NCBI GenBank assembly: GCA_900552185.1
Contig: URYT01000013.1
Span: 1 to 19,064, forward strand
DNA from: an uncultured Collinsella sp.
GTDB lineage: Bacteria > Actinomycetota > Coriobacteriia > Coriobacteriales > Coriobacteriaceae
Direction of reading: 5' to 3'
Length of the DNA stretch: 19,064 nucleotides
The notes below the pieces were generated by a model. That model did not search any database, was not told where the DNA came from, and worked only from the letters and a program-made list of their open reading frames with translations. Of this stretch, positions 1-7,741 are shown one piece after another. Numbering within the stretch: position 1 is the first letter of the stretch; each line of letters starts with the position of its first letter. The translations under genes were made by a program, and so were the position numbers.

Positions 1-146
1 GCATCACGAGCCCCGACGGCCGCGTCCTGGGCAAGATGGGTCATGCCGAGCGCCGCGGCGACAACCTGTACCGCAACGTGCCCGAGCATGTCCCCGGCGA
101 TAAGTTCATGCCGATCTTTGAGAGCGGCGTGGCCTACTTCGCCTAA
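1..146 (+). CDS. purL: Phosphoribosylformylglycinamidine synthase, C-terminal end (partial)
   Basis: The window opens inside this gene. Frame 3 reads 47 residues, from ITSPDGRVLGKMGHAERRGD through ESGVAYFA, to a TAA at 144-146. This is the end of the glutamine amidotransferase domain of FGAM synthase, the purine-pathway enzyme that converts FGAR to FGAM with glutamine and ATP in the cytoplasm. The GHAER segment (residues 13-17 of the visible part) matches the H-x-E pair of the amidotransferase triad (PHPE in the enterobacterial enzyme). Domain placement at the protein C terminus indicates the large single-chain or clostridial-type PurL rather than a separate PurQ, although PurQ also ends in a similar motif and cannot be fully excluded. 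A strong terminator follows 37 bases after the stop. Confidence 0.8.
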   Translation, partial: ITSPDGRVLGKMGHAERRGDNLYRNVPEHVPGDKFMPIFESGVAYFA

Positions 147-152
147 ACCTTT

Positions 153-178
153 CCCATCGGGTACAATCCCTTCGGGTA
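153..178. repeat. Imperfect 11-bp tandem repeat with a -10-like box between purL and the exporter gene
   Basis: CCCATCGGGTA (153-163) is repeated as CCCTTCGGGTA (168-178) with a 15-base period and one mismatch. A TACAAT box (162-167) lies across the first copy and could be a -10 element for the downstream exporter gene, but I see no convincing -35. The repeat could be an operator or chance. Confidence 0.35.
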
Positions 179-183
179 ACAAC

Positions 184-221
184 ACCCGCCACCGACACAT
201 CCGGTGGCGGGTTCTTTTTTT
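184..221 (+). terminator. Rho-independent terminator after purL
   Basis: A perfect 11-bp stem, ACCCGCCACCG (184-194) with CGGTGGCGGGT (202-212), closes a 7-base loop and is followed by a T run at 215-221. It ends only 25 bases before the start codon of the exporter gene, so that gene needs a promoter upstream of or within the hairpin, or depends on readthrough. Confidence 0.88.
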
Positions 222-246
222 GCTTCGCGCATGTAGGAAGGACATC

Positions 247-1182
247 ATGGAAAGCCGCAAGCCGTATCTCGCCACCCTGCCCGGACTCATCCTGGGCTGT
301 CTTGTTTGCTGTGCACTCTGGGGATCGGCCTTTCCCTGCATCAAGATCGGCTACGCACTCTTTGGTATCCCGGCGCACGATAGCGCTTCGCAGCTGCTCT
401 TTGCAGGTTTACGCTTTACGCTTGCCGGCGTCCTGGTTATCGTTGGGATGAGCGCGGCCCAACGCCGCCCCCTCGTACCGCAAGCGCGCGACATCAAGCC
501 CATCTTTGTCTTGTCGCTCTTCCAGACTATCGGGCAGTACTTCTTTTTCTACCTGGGACTCTCGCGCGCCAGTGCCATGTCGAGCTCCATCATCGAGGCC
601 AGCGCCAACTTCCTCGCAATCCTCTTTGCCGCCCTGGCATTTCGCACCGAGAAGCTCAATACGGCCAAGGTGCTTGGCTGCGTGTTGGGCTTTGCCGGCG
701 TCGCGCTTGTCAACCTTTCGGGCGCAGATGGCACCTTTGGCTTCACGCTCGATGGCGAGGGCTTTATCCTAGCCTCCACTGTCGCGGGCGCTCTTTCGAC
801 CTGCCTGATCGGCATCTTCTCGCGCAAGCACGACGGTGTTTTGCTTGCCGGCTGGCAGTTTTTAGTCGGCGGCCTGGTCCTCACCGCCATCGGCTTTTTG
901 ATGGGCGGCACATTGTCCCCCACCGAAGTCGCCCCCGCCATCGCGCTCATCATCTACATGGCGCTTATCTCCGCCGTCGCGTACTCGCTGTGGTCCCGCC
1001 TGCTCGCCGTCAACCCCGTCAGCCGCGTGTCGGTCTTTGGCTTTATGAACCCGGTCTTTGGCGTGCTGTTGAGCGCACTGCTGCTCGGCGAGGGCGCTGG
1101 CACGAGCCCCGTTACCGTCATCGTTGCCCTGTTGTTGGTCTGCGGCGGCATCATCATCGTCAACAAACCCAAAAAAGCCTAG
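247..1182 (+). CDS. DMT-superfamily (EamA) transporter
   Basis: A 311-residue polytopic membrane protein of the drug/metabolite transporter superfamily, with two tandem EamA halves (about residues 15-150 and 160-310) and roughly ten hydrophobic segments. The first helix reads LILGCLVCCALWGSAFPCIK, the typical W-G-S-x-F/P signature of EamA helix 1. The second half ends in a short lysine tail (NKPKKA). Such proteins export or import amino acids, drugs or small metabolites across the cytoplasmic membrane; the substrate cannot be read from the sequence. The ATG at 247 was chosen because AGGAAGG lies just upstream. The open frame continues back to 43, but that would overlap purL and add a non-membrane stretch of composition unlike the family. 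No partner gene is adjacent. Confidence 0.85.
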   Translation: MESRKPYLATLPGLILGCLVCCALWGSAFPCIKIGYALFGIPAHDSASQLLFAGLRFTLAGVLVIVGMSAAQRRPLVPQARDIKPIFVLSLFQTIGQYFFFYLGLSRASAMSSSIIEASANFLAILFAALAFRTEKLNTAKVLGCVLGFAGVALVNLSGADGTFGFTLDGEGFILASTVAGALSTCLIGIFSRKHDGVLLAGWQFLVGGLVLTAIGFLMGGTLSPTEVAPAIALIIYMALISAVAYSLWSRLLAVNPVSRVSVFGFMNPVFGVLLSALLLGEGAGTSPVTVIVALLLVCGGIIIVNKPKKA

Positions 1183-1247
1183 CGAGCTCACCTTTTTAGG
1201 GAGGGCGTTTGCACACTTTAGCTTAATGGAATACATCGATGAGCTGA

Positions 1248-1280
1248 GGGCCGCCACGCACGCAAGCGTGCGACCCTTTT
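1248..1280 (+). terminator. Possible terminator after the EamA transporter gene
   Basis: CGCACG (1257-1262) pairs with CGTGCG (1267-1272) around a CAAG loop. An outer GGG (1248-1250) can pair with CCC (1274-1276), and TTTT follows at 1277-1280. The short T run and bulged outer stem make this moderate. It lies in the convergent gap between the exporter and the diguanylate cyclase genes. Confidence 0.45.
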
Positions 1281-1281
1281 C

Positions 1282-2424
1282 CTAGCGTATCTGGATGCCG
1301 GCTTTCTTTTTCTCGGCCTTGACGCGGTAGAGCTCCGCATCGGCAGCGCGAAGTAAGTCTTGCCAGGTATCAACACTATCGCCGACCCGCGCGCAACCGA
1401 TGGACATCCGCAATGCATACGGCACCTCGGCATGCGCGAGCTCGTCGTTGATTGTCGCGCACAGATGCATGATATCCTGTTCCGCCGCTGCCTTTTGGAG
1501 CACCACGAACTCATCGCCACCATAACGCGCGATAAAGCCACCAGACGCCGAGCAGACCTCTTTGAGCGCAGCGGATATTACCTGAAGAGCATGGTCGCCC
1601 TCCACATGTCCATAGCGATCGTTAATCTGCTTAAAGCCGTCAGCGTCCATCATAAGCAGATATACATCTTCGGCCTGATCCACATTTGAAAAGAGCGACA
1701 GCATATAGGTCTCAAAACGGTTGCGGTTGTTGAGTCCAGTCAACGGGTCAGTCGAGATCAGTTGCTCCTGGCAGACGATATAGAGCAGCAACATGCTAAT
1801 CATTATGCCGACACAAAGGCCAGGCACCGAGTATACGATCTGAAAGGTACCGCCCACCAGAGCGGGAACCGCAAAAAAGGCGAGGGTGCGATAAATGGCC
1901 TTCTTTTGCAGGCTTTCGACTTTTCGAGCCTGAATAAAGGCATGCAAGGACGTATATATGACGTAGCAGTAGCTAACGATAGGCTGAATCATATAAAGCG
2001 CTCCGCGACGATATACGCCCCGCGCATCGATATAGAACATAGCGTGCGTCCAGTAGCTGGTAAATGCCAGAACGACCACCAATGCGGTTGGCAACGTTAA
2101 AAGTACCACCCTATAGGGCGTGGTCAGGAGCCGTGAGCCCTGCATCGTCTCGGAATAGAAAAACCAAATGAGGCACGCGATGGCGAACAGCGAAAACGAA
2201 ACCGCGTTGGAAATCCAGTTGGCCGTGATGCCTACAGGAGTGCTCACGCCGTCCGAGAGCGTCCAGATCATATCGAAGAAAATGTAGGCAGCAGACGTGT
2301 AGCCCAGCATGCTAAACAAAAGCTGCTGGGTGCTCGAGAACAGGGAGCGACGGCTTCGTACGGCAAGTCCGATAAGAATAATCATGCACAGCAGGAATAT
2401 CTCGATCTTGAGTGCCTTTACCAC
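1282..2424 (-). CDS. Membrane-anchored diguanylate cyclase (GGDEF)
   Basis: A 380-residue protein with about seven hydrophobic segments in residues 1-215 and a C-terminal GGDEF domain (about 226-380). The domain begins with DPLTGLNNRN and carries the metal-binding MMDADGFKQIND segment and an intact GGDEF at residues 302-306, so it should condense two GTP into cyclic di-GMP at the inner membrane face. The RxxD inhibitory site that normally precedes GGDEF by five residues is absent (ASGG there), so product inhibition through that site is not expected. The GTG at 2424 is preferred because AAGGGAGG lies seven bases upstream. The longer frame uses a TTG at 2442 that sits on top of that ribosome site. 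No EAL or PilZ partner is nearby. The N-terminal membrane part probably senses an unknown signal. Confidence 0.85.
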   Translation of the reverse strand: MVKALKIEIFLLCMIILIGLAVRSRRSLFSSTQQLLFSMLGYTSAAYIFFDMIWTLSDGVSTPVGITANWISNAVSFSLFAIACLIWFFYSETMQGSRLLTTPYRVVLLTLPTALVVVLAFTSYWTHAMFYIDARGVYRRGALYMIQPIVSYCYVIYTSLHAFIQARKVESLQKKAIYRTLAFFAVPALVGGTFQIVYSVPGLCVGIMISMLLLYIVCQEQLISTDPLTGLNNRNRFETYMLSLFSNVDQAEDVYLLMMDADGFKQINDRYGHVEGDHALQVISAALKEVCSASGGFIARYGGDEFVVLQKAAAEQDIMHLCATINDELAHAEVPYALRMSIGCARVGDSVDTWQDLLRAADAELYRVKAEKKKAGIQIR

Positions 2425-2523
2425 TAGACGCCCTCCCTTCAATATCCAAGTGGCCAGAATCGCCCAATTCGAATCTGGGCAACAAACACCCCCTACTCCG
2501 CAGGGGTAAGGGGAATAATAGCA

Positions 2524-2567
2524 GAGCGCCCGAACGTCACTGCAAGACAGCTCTCGTTCGGGCGCTC
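2524..2567 (-). terminator. Hairpin terminator downstream of the KdgT-type permease gene
   Basis: A perfect 13-bp inverted repeat, GAGCGCCCGAACG (2524-2536) with CGTTCGGGCGCTC (2555-2567), has an 18-base loop. Read on the reverse strand it is followed by TGCTATTATTCC, a T-rich but interrupted tail. It lies between the stop of the permease gene and the start of the cyclase gene, which are in the same direction, so it probably separates the two transcription units. Confidence 0.6.
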
Positions 2568-2612
2568 AAACGGCGCGAGTTGCATGCCGGAATCATTGAT
2601 GGGTATCGATTG

Positions 2613-3635
2613 CTACTCGCCATCGATGTCGGTCGCGACAGCCTCTTCGATGGCCTCGGCACCGGCAGGCGACAGGTCTTCCTTGCTCTGGCAGAACTTC
2701 TTATCGACCCAGCCGGTCAGAATCGGGGCCATGATTGCCGTGATGATGACGGCAGTGGCGATCTGCGCATACGCGGTGGGCGCAAGCTCGGCATAGCGCG
2801 GAGCGACCTCGGCGAGGGCGACCGGCGTGGTCATGGCCGTGCCGGCAATGGTGGAACATGCCACAGCCGCCTTACCATTGCCGCCACACAGGCGCTCGAA
2901 GGCAAAGGTAATGGGACCGACGATAAAGAGCGTGATGAGGCCCAGCAGGATGCCCGAAATGCCACCGGCGATGAAGCTCGAAAGGCTCATGGACGCACCG
3001 AGCTGAAAACCAATTACAGCGATCGCGGGATTGGCGCCGGGAACCAGCAGGTTCTTGATAAACGGGAACAAGTTGCCCAGGACCATGCCGATAACAAGCG
3101 GCAGGATGGATCCGATGATGGTGCCGACGGGGATGTTGGCGAGACCCGAAACACCAAGGATGATCATCGTGACGGCGGGGCCGGCCGTAAAGAACAGGAT
3201 ACCGACAGCGCCCTGCTCGGACTCATCGCCGAACTCGCCCATGATGCCCGTATAGAGCGCCATGTTGCAAAACATGATGCCGCCGATGATAGACACGGAG
3301 CTCAGACCCAGGAAGTTGTCGTTAAAGAAATATGCCACGCCTAGGCCGAGAGCCGCTGCGACGACCAGCTTGGGAATCAGCACGACGATGCCGGTCTTGA
3401 TGGCGCCCGGCGTGGACTTAAAGCTGATGCCGGCGCCCACGAACAGCAAGATCGCGGCAACGATGGTGTTGGAGCCGCCGCGGCAGGCAGCCGTAAAGAA
3501 GCCGCCGACCTCAAAGCCCTGCGGGCAGAAGGTATTGAGCAAAAGGCCGACGATCATCGGATAGATCATGATGTCGCCCGGGATGCGCGGTACCTTGAAT
3601 TTCTTTTGCTCGCTGGCGGTCGCTTCCTGTGCCAT
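2613..3635 (-). CDS. kdgT: 2-keto-3-deoxygluconate permease family transporter
   Basis: A 340-residue membrane protein, close to the roughly 330 residues usual for KdgT. It has about ten hydrophobic segments. It starts with a short hydrophilic arm and then VPRIPGDIMIYPMIVGLLLN, followed by the glycine-rich FFTAACRGGSNTIVAAILLF region typical of the family. KdgT imports 2-keto-3-deoxygluconate, an intermediate of pectin and uronate breakdown, by proton symport. The gene stands alone, with no kdgK, kdgA or uronate enzymes in view, so the true substrate may be another keto acid. The ATG at 3635 is taken as start: a GGGGG tract lies four bases upstream and the family alignment begins soon after. 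The open frame extends ten codons further to a TTG without a ribosome site. Confidence 0.82.
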   Translation of the reverse strand: MAQEATASEQKKFKVPRIPGDIMIYPMIVGLLLNTFCPQGFEVGGFFTAACRGGSNTIVAAILLFVGAGISFKSTPGAIKTGIVVLIPKLVVAAALGLGVAYFFNDNFLGLSSVSIIGGIMFCNMALYTGIMGEFGDESEQGAVGILFFTAGPAVTMIILGVSGLANIPVGTIIGSILPLVIGMVLGNLFPFIKNLLVPGANPAIAVIGFQLGASMSLSSFIAGGISGILLGLITLFIVGPITFAFERLCGGNGKAAVACSTIAGTAMTTPVALAEVAPRYAELAPTAYAQIATAVIITAIMAPILTGWVDKKFCQSKEDLSPAGAEAIEEAVATDIDGE

Positions 3636-3776
3636 GAAACCCCCATTTCCGCTGACGCAGAACAAAAGCCCACGTCACGCTTTGCTACAGTAAAGTTTGA
3701 CCATGGTACCAGAAGAAGCAGACCGCCTCGGTGAGAAATTCGATTCGTTAGGCCGGGACGATAACGCGTCCTGCTC

Positions 3777-4100
3777 CTATACGAGGCTCAAAACGATATA
3801 GAACACGATGCCCGAAACGCAGCACCACAACATCGACTTTGCCTTGATTGCCACCGCCACGACGCCGGTGGCCGCAATCCAGGGAACCAAGGCAGGCCAG
3901 AGTCCCGCGTCGAACGCGCCGGGGTTCACCAAGTCGTTGGCGACCAGCGCGGCAAAGGCAGCGGGCGGGATATAGCCCAGGGCCTCGGTAATGCGGGGCG
4001 ACAGGGTCCGCCCGCGCAAGGCGAACGCCGGCGCGATGCGAAAGAACGCGATAGCAGCCCACGACGACAGCCACAGAACCAAGAACTCGTTAGCGGGCAT
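3777..4100 (-). CDS. azlD: Branched-chain amino acid exporter small subunit, AzlD family
   Basis: A 107-residue protein with about four hydrophobic segments (LWLSSWAAIAFF, LGYIPPAAFAALVAN, PALVPWIAATGVVAVAI, and the C-terminal LWCCVSGIVFYIVL), the size and pattern of AzlD. AzlC and AzlD together form the branched-chain amino acid (azaleucine) efflux pump of the cytoplasmic membrane. The ATG at 4100 lies inside the last codons of azlC (11-base overlap), indicating translational coupling, with GAAGAGGTG just upstream. The open frame continues back to 4334, but that extension is only the azlC region read in another frame and has arginine/serine-rich composition unlike the family. It ends in TAG at 3777 with no strong terminator; a weak hairpin (GGACG/CGTCC) lies just beyond. 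Confidence 0.83.
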   Translation of the reverse strand: MPANEFLVLWLSSWAAIAFFRIAPAFALRGRTLSPRITEALGYIPPAAFAALVANDLVNPGAFDAGLWPALVPWIAATGVVAVAIKAKSMLWCCVSGIVFYIVLSLV

Positions 4101-4782
4101 CGCGGGCACCTCTTCCGTCAAATACAGCATCGCACGCCAGCGCAATGGCAATGCCGACCACGACGCTTGCCGGCACGGCAATATTCGCGAGGCCCAAGAA
4201 CTTGCATACGGCGACGGACACCGCGCCCGAAACCGCCGCGACAACGTTACCGCGCGACAGCCGCTGCGAAAAGAGCAGGCAGATAAAGAGCGAGGTGCAG
4301 ACAAAGGCTGCAATGGCGGTGGGAACATCGACAACGGCGCCGACGATGGCGCCCATCGTACACGAAACGCCCCATGTTGCGATGAGGATCACGTTGAGCA
4401 CAAAGGACTCGCGCGGGCCCCAATCCTCCCCTTCAACCAACTTGGCAAGCGAGATGCCATATGCCTCCTCGGTAAGTGTCGCGGCAACAGCCAGCGTCTG
4501 ACGCTTCGAGGCACCCCTCAGATGCGGTGCGATCGATGCCGAGTAAAGCGCAAAGCGCGAGGAGATTGCGGCGACGCTCGCGACGATCGATGCTGCAGGC
4601 ACACCCGCCAGCCACAGGTTGCAGATCATAAACTGGCCGCTGCCCGTCACAAACGTACTGCTTAGAGCAAAGACCATCCAGGGCTCCATTCCCGTCTGCC
4701 CCATGATCATTCCGCACGGCGCGCCTATTGCAACATAGGTAAGCATCACTGGCCAGACGGTTCTAACGATTTTGAGCACCAT
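4090..4782 (-). CDS. azlC: Branched-chain amino acid exporter large subunit, AzlC family
   Basis: A 230-residue membrane protein with the AzlC pattern. An N-terminal stretch (VWPVMLTYVAIGAPCGMIMG) is followed by the conserved FALSSTFVTGSGQFMICNLW segment and SRFALYSASIAPHLRG, which matches the family's R-x-x-x-Y-x-x-x-x-x-P-x-x-R region. It is the main channel-forming part of the AzlCD exporter for branched-chain amino acids and their analogues. The ATG at 4782 (MVLKIVRTVW) is preferred because GGATGAG lies upstream and the family begins here. The frame continues back to a TTG at 4851 with a hydrophilic extension that lacks a good ribosome site. The gene is divergent from the HD-domain gene; the gap between their starts is 126 bases. 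No Lrp-type regulator, often linked to azlCD, is in view. Confidence 0.83.
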   Translation of the reverse strand: MVLKIVRTVWPVMLTYVAIGAPCGMIMGQTGMEPWMVFALSSTFVTGSGQFMICNLWLAGVPAASIVASVAAISSRFALYSASIAPHLRGASKRQTLAVAATLTEEAYGISLAKLVEGEDWGPRESFVLNVILIATWGVSCTMGAIVGAVVDVPTAIAAFVCTSLFICLLFSQRLSRGNVVAAVSGAVSVAVCKFLGLANIAVPASVVVGIAIALACDAVFDGRGARDAR

Positions 4783-4908
4783 ACGTTTCTCATCCTGACA
4801 AGGTCTCCGAGCCGCATGTAGCGACACGGCAGAATCATCATCCGGCAGCAACCGAGTTCACCTACAATTGCCACCGGATCGAAAGACACAACTTTTTAGG
4901 AAGTCATT

Positions 4909-5721
4909 ATGACAGCTATCGATCGAGACCGGGCGCGCGCGGCCTTCAAAAGCTACACCGATGCCTACGACGCCACCAACCCACGCATCGCGCTCAAAAT
5001 CGAGCATACGTACCACGTGGCCGAGGCATGCGATGCCGTAGCGCGCGAGCAGGGCTGGTCGTCAGAAGATATTGACCTGGCATGGCTTTGCGGCCTGCTA
5101 CACGATATGGGCCGCTTTGAGCAGCTGCGACGCTGGGACACCTTTAAGGACGCCGAGAGCATGAGCCATGCGGCGCTGGGCATCGAGGTCCTCTTTGGCG
5201 AGAATCCCGCCGATGCACCCGCCGTAACAAGCATCCGCGACTTTATCGATGACCCGGCAGAAGATGAGCTCATCCGAGCGAGCATTGCCTATCACAGCGA
5301 TTTCCGTCTACCCGCGCAGCTCGACGTGCGCATGCGAAGCTTCTGCGATATCGTGCGCGATGGTGACAAGATCGACATTATGCGCACCATCGCCGACAGC
5401 ACCGTCGACACCATCCTTAAGGTGGACGAGAAGACGTTTCTCGGCAGTCGTTTCTCGTCGCCGACACTTGCCGCCTTTGACGAACACCGCTGCGTCGCAC
5501 GCGATGAACGCGACGAGTCCGCAGACTACCTGGTGGGACTCATCTGCTTTATGTTTGAGCTCGTCTATCCAGCAAGCCGCGCGCTGGCGCGCGAACAGGG
5601 CGATATCCACCGCCTGCTCGACGCGCCCTTTGGCATTACGCGACCCTTTACCGACCCCGCCACGCAGGCAACCTGGAGCCGTCTAAAGGACGAGATGCGT
5701 GACTGGCTAGCGCGTGCCTAG
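4909..5721 (+). CDS. HD-domain metal-dependent hydrolase
   Basis: A 270-residue soluble protein with HD-superfamily metal ligands in order: H33 in KIEHTYHV, the H65-D66 doublet in LCGLLHDMGRFEQ, further histidines in SMSHAALG and IAYHSDF, and the closing aspartate in IVRDGDKIDI near residue 147. HD enzymes hydrolyse phosphoester bonds of nucleotides or cyclic nucleotides; nothing here fixes the substrate. The ATG at 4909 has TTAGGAAG about six bases upstream. A TACAAT box at 4863-4868 could be its -10 element, though no good -35 was found. The stop TAG (5719-5721) interlocks with the stop of the convergent etfA in the shared tetramer CTAG. The residues after about 190 are hydrophilic and unassigned. 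Confidence 0.78.
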   Translation: MTAIDRDRARAAFKSYTDAYDATNPRIALKIEHTYHVAEACDAVAREQGWSSEDIDLAWLCGLLHDMGRFEQLRRWDTFKDAESMSHAALGIEVLFGENPADAPAVTSIRDFIDDPAEDELIRASIAYHSDFRLPAQLDVRMRSFCDIVRDGDKIDIMRTIADSTVDTILKVDEKTFLGSRFSSPTLAAFDEHRCVARDERDESADYLVGLICFMFELVYPASRALAREQGDIHRLLDAPFGITRPFTDPATQATWSRLKDEMRDWLARA

Positions 5722-6923
5722 CGCCCAAGCTGGGCCAGCAGTTCCTCGACGACCTCGACGGCGTCCCCAACAACCTTGTACTGGGCAGCACCAAAAATGG
5801 GGGCATCCGGGTCCTCGTTGATGGCGATAATGCACTCCGCCCCACCGATGCCGGCAAGATGCTGAATGGCGCCCGAAACACCGATACTCACGAGAAGCTT
5901 GGGCGAAACCGATACGCCGGTCTGGCCAATCTGATGGCGATACTCCAACCAGCCGGCCTCCACGACAGGTCGCGTGCAACCAAGCTCGGCTCCCAGAGCC
6001 TCGGCGAGCCTTCGCATCAGGGGCAGATTCTTCTTGGAGCCAATGCCGCGGCCCACCACGACCAAGCGCTCGGCATCGGCGATCGAGGCCTGCTGCCTCC
6101 GCTCCTCGGCGGGAATCGAGATCTCGACACGGGTCTTAACGTCTTCCGCAAGCGATATCTGGGTGATCGTGCCAGAGCGGTCGTAGTCAAAGTCGGGCGC
6201 CTTAAAGATGCCGGGACGAACCGTTGCCATCTGGGGACGATGATTGGGGCAGACGATGGTGGCCATCAGGTTGCCGCCAAACGCCGGACGCGTCTGTTGC
6301 AGCAGTCCCGTCTCCGTATCCATCGAAAGTACGGTGCAGTCAGCCGTAAGGCCCGTCTGCAAACGCACGGCAACGCCGGGTGCCAGTTCGCGGCCAAAAG
6401 CGGTCGCACCGTATAGGATGGCCTCGGGTTTGCGTTCGGCTACCAAATCGCAGATCAAGCGGGCGTAGACCTCCGCATCGTTTTGGCGCAGGCGCTCGTC
6501 GCGACAGGCCAGGACTTCGTCGGCGCCCGCGCAAACCAGATGCTCCAGGTCGCCGAGAGAACCCTCGGGGCTCATGCCGACCAGTGCCACCAGACGGCAG
6601 CCGCGAGCATCGGCAAGCTCGCGCCCCTTGCCGATGAGCTCGTAGGCCACGGGAGCCACGGCGTCGTGCTCGTCAGTCTGCACGAAGACCCAAATGTCTC
6701 GATATGCATCAAGGTCCACCGCACCAGCGGCCTCATCACGCTCGATCGAGATAGCGTTGACGGGGCAGGCATCGACGCACCCGCCGCACAAGATGCAGCC
6801 TTCGGTCACGCGGGCGCAGCGATTGGGACGCTCGCCCTCCACCACAATGCCGCCCGAGGCGCAGGCGCGAACGCAGCGACCGCAGCCGATACAGGCTTCG
6901 CTATCGATAATCAGTCCGCTCAT
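5718..6923 (-). CDS. etfA: Electron transfer flavoprotein alpha subunit with N-terminal 2[4Fe-4S] ferredoxin domain
   Basis: A 401-residue fusion. Residues 1-60 form a ferredoxin domain with two complete CxxCxxCxxxC sets (C11/C14/C17/C21 and C43/C46/C49/C53, the last followed by proline). Residues from about 75 are an EtfA core. The C-terminal FAD domain begins RLVVVGRGIGSKKN and holds the hallmark SIGVSGAIQHLAGIGGAE and IIAINEDPDAPIFG. EtfA binds FAD and shuttles electrons between EtfB and the dehydrogenase. The ferredoxin extension is known from bifurcating ETFs such as Acetobacterium LctC and CarE and probably exchanges electrons with free ferredoxin. The ATG at 6923 directly follows the EtfB stop (TAGATG, no gap), the third gene of the operon. 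The core is full length with no missing key motif seen. Confidence 0.92.
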   Translation of the reverse strand: MSGLIIDSEACIGCGRCVRACASGGIVVEGERPNRCARVTEGCILCGGCVDACPVNAISIERDEAAGAVDLDAYRDIWVFVQTDEHDAVAPVAYELIGKGRELADARGCRLVALVGMSPEGSLGDLEHLVCAGADEVLACRDERLRQNDAEVYARLICDLVAERKPEAILYGATAFGRELAPGVAVRLQTGLTADCTVLSMDTETGLLQQTRPAFGGNLMATIVCPNHRPQMATVRPGIFKAPDFDYDRSGTITQISLAEDVKTRVEISIPAEERRQQASIADAERLVVVGRGIGSKKNLPLMRRLAEALGAELGCTRPVVEAGWLEYRHQIGQTGVSVSPKLLVSIGVSGAIQHLAGIGGAECIIAINEDPDAPIFGAAQYKVVGDAVEVVEELLAQLGR

Positions 6924-7739
6924 CTATGCCATCCCCTCGATAATCTTGGCAAGTTCTACCGCCTGCTCGGACGCCGTCCCCTCAACGGCCTCGCACGTTT
7001 GGTCACGGTCGGGCACAAACGAGCGCACGACCTGTGTCGGCGACCCGGCAAGACCGCAACGCGCGGGGTCGGCGTTCACGTCGGCGGCACTGACCAAGTG
7101 CACGTCCGCCTCCTCCGCCACGCGAATACCGGCAATACTCGGCATACGCAACTGGCCAATCTCCTTGGCAGTCGTCATCGCGCACGGCATCTCAAGACAC
7201 ACCGTCTCCTCGCCGGCATCGCAGCCGTGAACAAGCGCCAGTGAACCACAGGTCGTAAAGCCCGCGCTCCGCACGCAGCTCACGTCGGTCACACAGGGAA
7301 TCTCAAAAGCACCGGCAAGCTCGGGACCAATCTGGGCCGTATCGCCATCCACCGCCATCTTGCCGCAGATGAGCAGGTCGAAGTCCTCGTCGAGCGCCTC
7401 GATGCCGCACTTGAGGGCGTAGGTGGTTGCCAGGGTATCGGCACCTGCAAAGGCGCGATCGGTCAGCAGCAGCGCGTCGTCGGCACCTCGAGCGATGCAG
7501 TCGCGCAGCAGCGACTCGGTCGCGGGGATGCCCATCGACATCACCGTCACGCGCACGTCCATGCCAAAGCCGATAAAGTCGTCTTTCAGCGCCAGCGCGC
7601 ATTCCAAAGCGCTCGCATCAAAGGGATTAATGACCGCCTGCTTGCCATCGCGCACGATGGTATTGGTCTTGGGGTCCATCTTGACCTCGGTGCTTCCCGG
7701 CACGGCCTTGACGCACACCACCATATGGAAATCGCTCAT
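6924..7739 (-). CDS. etfB: Electron transfer flavoprotein beta subunit
   Basis: A 271-residue EtfB. The N terminus HMVVCVKAVPGS is the usual beta-subunit opening, and VDGDTAQIGPELA is the family signature that contributes to nucleotide binding. In bifurcating ETFs this subunit carries the FAD that splits or merges electron pairs and docks NAD(H). Start choice: the frame opens at a GTG (7745) that overlaps the dehydrogenase stop as GTGA, but AAAGGGGG lies nine bases from the ATG at 7739 and only three from that GTG. The ATG is therefore preferred, and an ATG six codons later is possible. The gene sits between the FAD dehydrogenase and etfA without gaps, so all three are made from one transcript. 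Confidence 0.9.
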   Translation of the reverse strand: MSDFHMVVCVKAVPGSTEVKMDPKTNTIVRDGKQAVINPFDASALECALALKDDFIGFGMDVRVTVMSMGIPATESLLRDCIARGADDALLLTDRAFAGADTLATTYALKCGIEALDEDFDLLICGKMAVDGDTAQIGPELAGAFEIPCVTDVSCVRSAGFTTCGSLALVHGCDAGEETVCLEMPCAMTTAKEIGQLRMPSIAGIRVAEEADVHLVSAADVNADPARCGLAGSPTQVVRSFVPDRDQTCEAVEGTASEQAVELAKIIEGMA

Positions 7740-7741
7740 CT

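Noticed and set aside
2412..3344. A 310-codon forward frame opposite the KdgT-type gene
   Set aside because: The product is a hydrophilic Asp/Arg/Gly mix, the antisense image of a membrane protein, and it spans the terminator hairpin at 2524-2567.
3744..3776. Possible terminator after azlD (GGACG/CGTCC hairpin)
   Set aside because: The stem is only five base pairs and no T run follows on the reverse strand; not strong enough to list.
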